From contig JAISWB010000082.1 of assembly GCA_031271265.1 (NCBI GenBank), positions 1-52,992 of the forward strand: a stretch of 52,992 bases of DNA, given 5' to 3'. The notes below the pieces were generated by a model. It was given only the letters and a program-made list of their open reading frames with translations. It was not told the origin of the DNA and made no database searches. The stretch's first letter is position 1; each line of letters opens with the position of its first letter. Origin of the DNA: Desulfovibrio sp. (GTDB taxonomy: Bacteria; Desulfobacterota; Desulfovibrionia; Desulfovibrionales; Desulfovibrionaceae). This document shows positions 9,297-16,671 of this stretch, in pieces. The position numbers and the translations under genes are program-made.

Positions 9297-10498
9297 CCGG
9301 CCGGATATATGCCGTGTTGAACAAACAACGCCTCTTGACTCCCGGACCCGCGCCTTTGCCGGAAAGCGTGCGTCTGGCCGCGGCAGCGGACATGATCCAT
9401 CACCGCAAGGACGCCTTCCGGGCTATGATGGAGGAAATCCGGCAGGGGTTGGCCGAACTTTTCGGTACCGCCGAGCCCGTGCTGCCCCTCAGCGCTTCCG
9501 GTACGGGGGCCATGGTCGCGGCCGTGAACGGACTGTTCACTCCCGGCGAAAAAGTGCTGGTCGTGGAAGGCGGGTATTTCGGCCGGCGCTGGACGGAACT
9601 TGCCCTTGTCCGCGGACTGCGCCCCGTTGTCCTCGCCGTGGAGTGGGGCCGCGCTGTCGACGTCGCCCAACTGGCCGCGGCGCTGCGCGACGACGGAGAT
9701 ATTGCCGGGGTCCTGATCCAGCATTCGGAAACGTCCACCGGCGTCCTGCACCCTGTCCGGGAGATTGCCGCGCTTGTCCGGCAAAGCCCGGCCCTGCTGG
9801 TGGTGGACGGCATTTCCGCGGTGTCCGTTACGCCCTGCCCCATGGACGCCTGGGGCATAGACTGCCTGCTTACCGGGTCGCAAAAGGGCTTGATGCTCCC
9901 ACCGGGACTGGCCCTCATCGCCCTGTCCCCGCGCGCCCGGCGCAAGGCGGAGTCCCTCGGGACCGGCGATGCCTACTTCAATCTGCCGGCCGAATTCGCC
10001 GCCAACGCCAAAGGACAGACGCATTTCACCTCGCCGGTGAGCCTGTTGATCGGGCTGCGCGAAAGCCTGCGCCTGTTGCGCGCCGTCGGTCTGAGTACCG
10101 TCTACGGCAAACAGTGGGCGCTGACGCAGATGGCCCGCGCCGGCATCAGGGCGCTGGGGCTGACCCTTTTCGCCCCCGAACACTACACCTGGGGTCTGAC
10201 CTCCATCCTGTTGCCTCCAGGCATGGAGGCCGCGCCTCTGCTGGCGGCGGCCGAAAAACAGCACGGGGTGGTCATGGCCGGCGGACAGGGCGGCGCATTG
10301 AAAGAACATATCGTGCGCATCGGGCACATGGGGTATGTGGATTACGCCGACCTTGCGGCCGGCCTGTATGCCTTTGCGCGCTCCTTTCAGGATCTCGGCG
10401 GCTTCCTCGGCTGCCGGAACTACTTGGAGCAGGCTCTTGAAGCCTACAGGACGGCGCTTGACGAAGGCATACCCGAGGCGTACGTAATCGGGAACTGA
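9284..10498 (+). CDS. Class V aminotransferase (alanine-glyoxylate / serine-pyruvate type)
   Basis: 404 residues of PLP-dependent fold type I. It opens with the family signature LLTPGPAPLPESV and RKDAFRAMM. The cofactor-binding Asp175 is in LLVVDGISAV and the Schiff-base lysine is Lys201 in LLTGSQKGLMLPPG. LSASGTGAM near residue 70 contacts the phosphate. Family members transaminate alanine, serine or aspartate with glyoxylate or pyruvate; in anaerobes this enzyme often supplies serine/glycine interconversion. The exact substrate is not readable. The start is GTG at 9284, or GTG at 9314 without the overlap with jag. Confidence 0.9.
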   Translation: MEPLTGRIYAVLNKQRLLTPGPAPLPESVRLAAAADMIHHRKDAFRAMMEEIRQGLAELFGTAEPVLPLSASGTGAMVAAVNGLFTPGEKVLVVEGGYFGRRWTELALVRGLRPVVLAVEWGRAVDVAQLAAALRDDGDIAGVLIQHSETSTGVLHPVREIAALVRQSPALLVVDGISAVSVTPCPMDAWGIDCLLTGSQKGLMLPPGLALIALSPRARRKAESLGTGDAYFNLPAEFAANAKGQTHFTSPVSLLIGLRESLRLLRAVGLSTVYGKQWALTQMARAGIRALGLTLFAPEHYTWGLTSILLPPGMEAAPLLAAAEKQHGVVMAGGQGGALKEHIVRIGHMGYVDYADLAAGLYAFARSFQDLGGFLGCRNYLEQALEAYRTALDEGIPEAYVIGN

Positions 10499-10536
10499 TG
10501 TATTTTTGAAGAAGTTTCCTTGTTCAAGGGGGCATT

Positions 10537-10803
10537 ATGAGCGATGTCCGCGGCGGTATGCCCATCCCCACGTTTTCCACCTTTGCGCTTTCCATGGCTT
10601 CTTCCGTGCTTGTGCATCTGGGCGAAGTGCCGGATCCGGAAACGGGCAAGGTGCAGGAGAACCACGACATGGCCCGGCACGGCATAGATACGCTGTCCAT
10701 GATCAAGGACAAGGTCGAGAACGGCCTTGATGAAGAAGAAAAACGCCTGCTGGACGGTCTGTTGTACGAGTTGCGCATGAAATTCGTGGTCAGGAAGCCG
10801 TGA
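10537..10803 (+). CDS. DUF1844 family protein
   Basis: 88 residues: PIPTFSTFALSMASSVLVHLG followed by ENHDMARHGIDTLSMIKDK and a helical end with LLDGLLYELRMKFV. This is the DUF1844 pattern, common in Desulfobacterota and of unknown function. The middle resembles a single amphipathic or membrane-touching helix. The stop overlaps the argC GTG start (GTGA), indicating coupling with argC. Confidence 0.88.
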   Translation: MSDVRGGMPIPTFSTFALSMASSVLVHLGEVPDPETGKVQENHDMARHGIDTLSMIKDKVENGLDEEEKRLLDGLLYELRMKFVVRKP

Positions 10804-11954
10804 GGCGGTCTATGGCGGCCGGGAAAAAAAGCGGATCGCGTCCGGACGCGGCTCGGAGCGCCACGGCGGGTATCTCCGGGAGAGCGGATTCCCGGCCTGC
10901 TTCCAAGGTGCGCGTCGGTCTGGTGGGAGCGACGGGGTACACGGGCATGGAACTGGCGCGTCTTCTGGCCGCGCATCCCTTCATGTTTCTCACGCGCGCC
11001 GTCTCGCGCAGGGAAGAAGGCCGCGCTCTTGCCGACCTGCATCCTTTTCTGCGCGGCACGGCCGCCGGTGAACTGCCGGTCAGCGCGCTCGACCCCGAGG
11101 AACTGGCCCGCGCCTGTGACTTGGTGTTTCTGGCGGTGCCGCACGGAGCCGCCATGTCCCTCGCCGCGGACCTGTTGCGGCGCGGTCTGCGCGTGCTTGA
11201 TCTGTCGGCGGATTTCCGCCTGCGCGACAAGGCGGTCTACGAACGCTGGTATGCAACGGAGCATACGGAGCCCGAGCTGTCGGCCGAGGCCGTCTACGGC
11301 CTGCCCGAACTGCACGGCGCGGAACTGGTCGGGGCGCGGCTCACGGCAAACCCCGGCTGTTATCCCACGGGGGCGATACTCGGCCTGTACCCGGCCCTGA
11401 AAAACGGCATTGCCGGCAACTCCCCGCCGATTATAGACGCCAAGTCCGGAGTCAGCGGCGCCGGGCGCGAAGCCAAGGTCGGCTCCCTGTTCAGCGAGGT
11501 GTCCGACAACTTCAAGGCTTACGGTCTGGGCACGCACAGGCATACGCCGGAAATCGAGCAGGAATTGTCGCGCATCGCGGGCAGGCCGCTGACCGTGTCC
11601 TTCAGTCCCCACCTGCTGCCCGTGAACCGCGGCATCCTGTCCACCATATACGTCGATCTGAAGAGTCCGGACATTCCTTTGCGGGACATCCGCGCCCTGT
11701 ATGCCGAAGCCTACGCCGACCGCGCGTTTGTGCGCCTGTTGCCGGAAGGGGCATTGCCCGACCTGCGTTCGGTGCGCGGCTCCATGTACTGCGACATCGG
11801 GCTTGTGAAAGACGAACGCACCGGGCGGCTGATCATAGTTACCTGCATAGACAACATGTGCCGGGGGGCCTCCGGACAGGCCGTAGCCTGCGCCAACCTC
11901 ATGTGCGGGCTGCCGCCGGCGGCAGGCTTGGGACTGATTCCCTTGGTGCCCTGA
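10800..11954 (+). CDS. argC: N-acetyl-gamma-glutamyl-phosphate reductase
   Basis: ArgC reduces N-acetyl-glutamyl-phosphate to the semialdehyde with NADPH in arginine synthesis. The Rossmann motif VGLVGATGYTGMELARLL starts at about residue 38; the catalytic cysteine is Cys187 in LTANPGCYPTGAILGL. Also present are SADFRLRD, KSGVSGAGREAKVGSLF and GTHRHTPEIEQEL. Two things are unusual: a GTG start overlapping the DUF1844 stop, and about 35 extra Ser/Ala/Arg-rich residues before the fold. A second start (ATG at 10812) would remove only four of them. Confidence 0.95.
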   Translation: MRRSMAAGKKSGSRPDAARSATAGISGRADSRPASKVRVGLVGATGYTGMELARLLAAHPFMFLTRAVSRREEGRALADLHPFLRGTAAGELPVSALDPEELARACDLVFLAVPHGAAMSLAADLLRRGLRVLDLSADFRLRDKAVYERWYATEHTEPELSAEAVYGLPELHGAELVGARLTANPGCYPTGAILGLYPALKNGIAGNSPPIIDAKSGVSGAGREAKVGSLFSEVSDNFKAYGLGTHRHTPEIEQELSRIAGRPLTVSFSPHLLPVNRGILSTIYVDLKSPDIPLRDIRALYAEAYADRAFVRLLPEGALPDLRSVRGSMYCDIGLVKDERTGRLIIVTCIDNMCRGASGQAVACANLMCGLPPAAGLGLIPLVP

Positions 11955-12083
11955 AGCCTTGTGACGGGCGTTGAGCAACCGGAACCCCGTCCCGAACACC
12001 GCCGAACCCGCCCTGGACTGATCCCGCCGGCGCCCTGCGGGGAAACACCGCGCAGCCGGTGCGCATCAAGGCGCGACGGCAGT

Positions 12084-13055
12084 TCAATACGCCGGATGAT
12101 GCCGCGCCGGCAGGAGCGACAGCAGGTACTGCCCGTAACCGGTCTTCGCCAGGGGAGCGGCCAGTCTTTGCAACTGCGCGTCGTCGATGAACCCCTTGCG
12201 CCACGCGATTTCTTCAATACAGGCGATTTTCAGGTCCTGTCGGCTTTCGACGGCATGCACGAAGGAGCCCGCTTCGAGGAGGGAATCGTGCGTGCCCGTG
12301 TCCAGCCAGGCTATGCCGCGTCCGAGAACATGCACGTACAGTTCTCCGGCCTCCAGGTAGGCCCTGTTCAGATCCGTTATTTCCAGTTCTCCTCTGGCCG
12401 ACGGGCGCAGGGCGGCAGCCAGGGCGGAAGCGCGTCCGTCGTAAAAGTACAGGCCGGTCACGGCATAGTTTGACGCGGGTTTCGCAGGCTTCTCCTCAAT
12501 CGCAAGCGCCTTGCCGTCCCGGTCAAAGGTGACGACACCGTAGCGTTCCGGGTCGCGCACATGGTAACCGAAAACCGTAGCCCCGCGTTCCTGTGCCGCG
12601 GCTGCGGCCAGTGCCCTGCCCATTCCCTGCCCGAAAAATATGTTGTCCCCCAGGATAAGGCAGACATTGTCCCCGGCAATATAGTCGGCGGCCAGGATCA
12701 GGGCCTGGGCTATGCCCTCCGGCCGAGCCTGCTCCAGGTACACGAAACGGCAGCCGAGCGCCGCGCCGTCGCCGAGCAGTTCGCGGAACAGCGGCAGGTC
12801 CCTTGGCGTGGATATGACGCAGATGTCCCTGATCCCCGCCAGCAGCAGTACGGAAAGCGGGTAGTAGACAAGGGGCTTGTCGTAGACCGGCAGAATCTGC
12901 TTGCTGACCGCCAGAGTCAGAGGATGGAGTCTGGTGCCGGAGCCTCCGGCCAGAATGATGCCTTTGCGGAAAGATCTGTCCGGACTTCGTCCGGAGCGGT
13001 ACGAAGACTTTACCGTAGGAGGAGGCGCTCCGTTTGTATGCAGGGAAGAAAGCAT
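12084..13055 (-). CDS. rfbA: Glucose-1-phosphate thymidylyltransferase
   Basis: RfbA makes dTDP-glucose, the first step to dTDP-rhamnose for lipopolysaccharide. The nucleotide-binding motif [17 protein letters not shown], then [45 protein letters not shown] and [13 protein letters not shown] are all intact. The start at 13055 (MLSSLHTNG) gives 323 residues with about 29 extra residues before the conserved core. An ATG at 13079 is also possible; the open frame continues through the tRNA and cannot be coding there. It stands alone, 42 bp after tRNA-Pro. Confidence 0.95.
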   Translation of the reverse strand: MLSSLHTNGAPPPTVKSSYRSGRSPDRSFRKGIILAGGSGTRLHPLTLAVSKQILPVYDKPLVYYPLSVLLLAGIRDICVISTPRDLPLFRELLGDGAALGCRFVYLEQARPEGIAQALILAADYIAGDNVCLILGDNIFFGQGMGRALAAAAAQERGATVFGYHVRDPERYGVVTFDRDGKALAIEEKPAKPASNYAVTGLYFYDGRASALAAALRPSARGELEITDLNRAYLEAGELYVHVLGRGIAWLDTGTHDSLLEAGSFVHAVESRQDLKIACIEEIAWRKGFIDDAQLQRLAAPLAKTGYGQYLLSLLPARHHPAY

Positions 13056-13097
13056 GGGGCACACCTGCTGCCGGTACATCCGACGGATTGAAATATC

Positions 13098-13174
13098 TGG
13101 TCGGAGCGGCCCGATTCGAACGGGCGACCCCCTGCTCCCAAAGCAGGTGCGCTGCCGGACTGCGCCACGCTCCG
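13098..13174 (-). tRNA. tRNA-Pro(UGG)
   Basis: 77 nt including an encoded CCA. The acceptor stem CGGAGCG pairs with CGCTCCG. The anticodon arm is CCTGC-TTTGGGA-GCAGG, giving anticodon TGG. The T arm carries GTTCGAATC. It lies just upstream of rfbA on the same strand. Confidence 0.97.
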
Positions 13175-13195
13175 ATCTTGCCGGCCCCCATCGCT

Positions 13196-13201
13196 TGTAT
13201 A
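13196..13201 (-). promoter_or_regulatory. -10-like box for tRNA-Pro
   Basis: TATACA on the minus strand, 22 bp upstream of the tRNA 5' end, in an AT-rich patch. No strong -35 at the ideal distance (TTGCCC lies about 21 bp away). Confidence 0.35.
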
Positions 13202-13503
13202 GAAAAAACAACGTATAAACAAGGGCAACCCCGCCGTGCGTCCAGGTAATCGGGAAAAACCGACAACACCTTGAAATCATACGACTGTATGCAAACGCCG
13301 TTGTGAAATTATTATGAAATCCCGGCACGTTGCAACAATTTTGCGCATTTCCGGTCAGTACGGCGCCGGCGCGCCGGCCGGTCCCTTCTGTTGCCCCTCC
13401 GCTTAGCACGGCACGCATGAGCCTGCAACCGCAGCGATCCTGCGTCCATGCGCATGTCCGTAATCCCTTCGCGCCGCGCAAGGCACGGACGCCGCGGCGG
13501 CGG
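13202..13503. other. Gene-free region between tRNA-Pro and the hybrid-kinase-like gene
   Basis: Divergent intergenic region. No frame has the look of a protein. It contains a GTTGCAAC palindrome near 13330 and AT-rich patches; the right end holds the candidate promoter and operator described separately. Confidence 0.6.
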
Positions 13504-13540
13504 GCAACAAAATTTGTTGCAATTTCTATAATTCTATTAT
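13504..13540 (+). promoter_or_regulatory. Operator-like palindrome and -10 box
   Basis: GCAACAAAATTTGTTGC (13504-13520) has perfect 8-bp arms around one base. A TATAAT box follows at 13527-13532. No good -35 is present, since the palindrome occupies that place, which suits a regulated promoter. The next gene starts about 110 bp downstream. Confidence 0.45.
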
Positions 13541-13647
13541 ATCCCGGCAATTGAATAAGGCCGCGTCGGGGTCGCATCGGATGGGGGAGCGTTGCCGGGC
13601 CGCCGGCCGCTTCTTTCCTCTAAGCATGCCGCTCGTCCCCATGGTTT

Positions 13648-16600
13648 TTGTCCGCGGGCATGCACATTTATCAGCGCTGGTTGACGCGGGTTATGACGAA
13701 AGAACAGCCGAGCCGGGAACCGGACGCTTTGCGCGTTCCCAAACAGCTTGTCTACGGGGTTCCCGCTCTGTTGGGCCTGTTCGTTGCGGCGCTGGTGTTC
13801 GCCCTGCTGCTGTTTGCCGCCTCCCGCGAACGCACGGCCGTCGCCCTTGAGCAGAGTAAAAAGAGTCTGGCGGATATCCGCGCCGATATGAACCTGCTGC
13901 GCGCCAGGGCGGCATCGTGGGCGGAATTTGCCGCCCGCGCCGTCAATACCCGGCCGGATCTGGCCGGCAACGCTCTGGAAAACGCCAAAACGCTCTGGCC
14001 CGAAGCCGTATTCAGCTTTTTCGACAGATCCGGCGACGCCGTCCGCACCACCTTTCCCGCCCTGGAACACGATACCCCGCCCCTGCCCCGTACCGTACGC
14101 GCCCTGGTACACGATGCCCTGCTCGGCAACGCAGGCAGCGGCGTCACCCTGTCCCGCGGATTCCTCGCCCTTTCCGCCGCCGCTCCCGTTCTGGGAGGCG
14201 ACATCCGCGCGGCCGTCGTCACAGTGCATCTGGATTCCATCACTCTCCGGCTACTCCGCGATACCGCCTCGGCCGATCTTGCCGTCATCCCCTTCGGCGA
14301 CAACAACCTGACGCCCGCCGTAAGCAACGGGGCATGGACCTTCACCAAAAACGGCCCGCTGGAGGAACAGCACCTGCGAACCGTCCTCGACAGGCTGCCT
14401 GCACTCCGCGCCGAAGAGCGCAGTTTTGCGCTGGGCGACGACGGACTGACCGCCTTCTCCACCCCCCTCTACGATACCCTGAACGTCCCCGCCGGCCTGC
14501 TGATTGTCGCCCCTCTGCGCGCCCCCGGCCCCGTGTCCCCCCTGCTGCCGGCGGCCGGAGCCTGTCTCGCCGGGGCCATAACCGCGCCTGCGGCCTTCAG
14601 GCTCTCGCTGCTCTACGGCAACAGAATACTGCATGCTATTGCCTCGACCATAAAATATATAGCCGAAAATGCCGCGGAAAACGACAAATTTGTCTACAGA
14701 GGGTCCTGGCCGGCCGTACTCGAAGTTCCTCTGCGCAAGGCTGCGCGCGCCATGAAAAGCTGGAGCATCAGAACCCGCGCCGCCGAAGAGGAAAAAAAAC
14801 GGCTGGAGGATATTCTGGCCCACAGCTACAGGGAACCCCTCTCCGAAAAACCGGCCGCCGATGCCGCCGGACAACTCCTGTTCGACTATGCCCCGGTCGG
14901 CGTTTTCCGGGCGACAAAAGGCGGACGCCTCATGCGCGTGAACGCGGCCTTCGCGCGCCTGCTCGGCTATGACAGCCCGGACATGCTTCTGGAGGAAAAA
15001 TTCTTTTTCTCCGACTTCTATACCCGCAACGACGCGGATTACCTCGCAATCTTGAGCGAAAACGAAGGCGGCGGCACAAACGCCGTGTTGCGCAGACGCA
15101 ACGGCGAGGTCGGGCATTATTCCCTTTTCTGCTTCCCTTCCGCCGATGTATCCGGCATCGGCGACGAGGTGCTGGAAGGATTCCTGCTGGACAATGAAGC
15201 CGAGGCGCAGATCCTGGAAATCGAGGAGGAGCGCAAGGCGGTCGCCGAAGACCATAAGTCCATGGCCCTTTTCCTGGCGTCCATCTGCCGCAGGCTCCAG
15301 GCCTACCTGCTCCCCACCGAGCGCGAAGAGCGCGGGACCGAGCAGGCCGCGTCCTACATTCTAAGTACCCTCACCGCGGCACGAATCGCCGCGGACAATC
15401 CTTACGAAAAACGGCTGGCCGAACGCAGGCAAAGCCTGTTCCCGGTCAGGGAAACTCTTTACGACGTCTACCAGTTCGCCATGAGCGAATCGGTTGCCGA
15501 CCCGCCCGTGGACGTCCCCATGGACTTTGAAACCTTCCTGCAACGCTTCTGCAGCCTCTCGTCGTTCGGCCTCGGCGTTCGGGATATTGACCTGCGCTGC
15601 GAAGCCGAACCGGAACTGCTCACCCGCGTCAACGGGGCCGCTCCCCTGTTGCGCCAAGCCCTGCGCAACGCCCTGTTGCTGGTGGCCCACGAGATGCGCG
15701 GCGGGCTTGTCCGCATCAGCGTGACTCGTGATCCGGACGAAGACCCGGCCGCCGGCTTCGTGCTTTTTTCTTTCGCATGGAGCGCCTATGCCGACCCCGG
15801 ATACAGCGAAGGCTTGACCCCGGTGTTCAGTTACGACGCCGACGGACAGGGCGAGAACTCCGACTTCAGCCCTGATTTCGGGGCCATGGAAAACGTCGAC
15901 GAGCAAAAACTCATAGGTTATCTGATCGGTAAAATAGACGGTTTTGTGCGCGCTGCCGTATTCGCCGACGATGTGCGCTGCATCGACCTCACCGTCCCGC
16001 TCCGCACCGGGCAGACGCAGGCGGATTACTATGCCGACTCCTCCCTTTACGCTCCCGGTGCGGTGGACGACGATGCACCGGCCGCGCGTTTTCCGCACGG
16101 CCAGGGTTATGTCCCCGGCGCGGCGGACGACGGCTCCGGCTTTGTCCCCCTCGGCGACGACAGGCCCGCGGCAGGGCTGTTCGGACTTGTCGATCCGGAC
16201 GACTCGGGCTACGGGATCGACCCCGGCATGCACGACGCCGGATCCCGCGGCCTTGGATTGGACATCCTTCTGGCCGACGACAACCTCAACAACCGCATGC
16301 TTTTTTCCCTGTTCCTGCGCGGCACCATGCACCGCATAACCGAAGCGCGCAACGGCAGGGAATGCGTGGAAGCTTTTCAGAGAGGCCGCTACGACGCCGT
16401 GTTCATGTGCATGGAAATGCCGATTATGGACGGCTATCAGGCCACGCGCGTCATTCGCGCCTTTGAGGCCGATGCCGGGGTGGAACCGACGCCCGTTGTC
16501 GCCGTCACCTCCTATGCCATGCCGGAATTTAAACGCCAGTGCAGGCTTGCCGGATGCTCGGAGTTCCTCGCCCGGCCCTTCAGCAAGACTGCTCTCTTTA

Positions 16601-16668
16601 CCCTCCTGGACGCCTTCGCCCAGCTCAGGCGCGGCAGAAGCGAAAGCATCGAAATGCAGGCGGATTGA
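13648..16668 (+). CDS. Membrane-bound hybrid-kinase-like protein with degenerate catalytic parts
   Basis: About 1006 residues (TTG start at 13648; ATG at 13660 also possible). One membrane helix (about 36-60), an extracytoplasmic sensor of about 230 residues, a second helix (about 300-325), a PAS-like domain (VGVFRATKGGRLMRVNAAFARLLGYDS), a kinase-like region and a C-terminal receiver. The kinase region has no clear H-box histidine and no recognisable N, G1 or G2 ATP-lid motifs. In the receiver the acidic pair is kept (LLADDN), but the phosphorylated Asp is Cys921 (VFMCMEMPIMDG) and the conserved Lys is Arg (LARPFSK). It is probably a signalling pseudo-enzyme. polA starts three bases after its stop. 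Confidence 0.85.
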   Translation: MSAGMHIYQRWLTRVMTKEQPSREPDALRVPKQLVYGVPALLGLFVAALVFALLLFAASRERTAVALEQSKKSLADIRADMNLLRARAASWAEFAARAVNTRPDLAGNALENAKTLWPEAVFSFFDRSGDAVRTTFPALEHDTPPLPRTVRALVHDALLGNAGSGVTLSRGFLALSAAAPVLGGDIRAAVVTVHLDSITLRLLRDTASADLAVIPFGDNNLTPAVSNGAWTFTKNGPLEEQHLRTVLDRLPALRAEERSFALGDDGLTAFSTPLYDTLNVPAGLLIVAPLRAPGPVSPLLPAAGACLAGAITAPAAFRLSLLYGNRILHAIASTIKYIAENAAENDKFVYRGSWPAVLEVPLRKAARAMKSWSIRTRAAEEEKKRLEDILAHSYREPLSEKPAADAAGQLLFDYAPVGVFRATKGGRLMRVNAAFARLLGYDSPDMLLEEKFFFSDFYTRNDADYLAILSENEGGGTNAVLRRRNGEVGHYSLFCFPSADVSGIGDEVLEGFLLDNEAEAQILEIEEERKAVAEDHKSMALFLASICRRLQAYLLPTEREERGTEQAASYILSTLTAARIAADNPYEKRLAERRQSLFPVRETLYDVYQFAMSESVADPPVDVPMDFETFLQRFCSLSSFGLGVRDIDLRCEAEPELLTRVNGAAPLLRQALRNALLLVAHEMRGGLVRISVTRDPDEDPAAGFVLFSFAWSAYADPGYSEGLTPVFSYDADGQGENSDFSPDFGAMENVDEQKLIGYLIGKIDGFVRAAVFADDVRCIDLTVPLRTGQTQADYYADSSLYAPGAVDDDAPAARFPHGQGYVPGAADDGSGFVPLGDDRPAAGLFGLVDPDDSGYGIDPGMHDAGSRGLGLDILLADDNLNNRMLFSLFLRGTMHRITEARNGRECVEAFQRGRYDAVFMCMEMPIMDGYQATRVIRAFEADAGVEPTPVVAVTSYAMPEFKRQCRLAGCSEFLARPFSKTALFTLLDAFAQLRRGRSESIEMQAD

Positions 16669-16671
16669 GCA

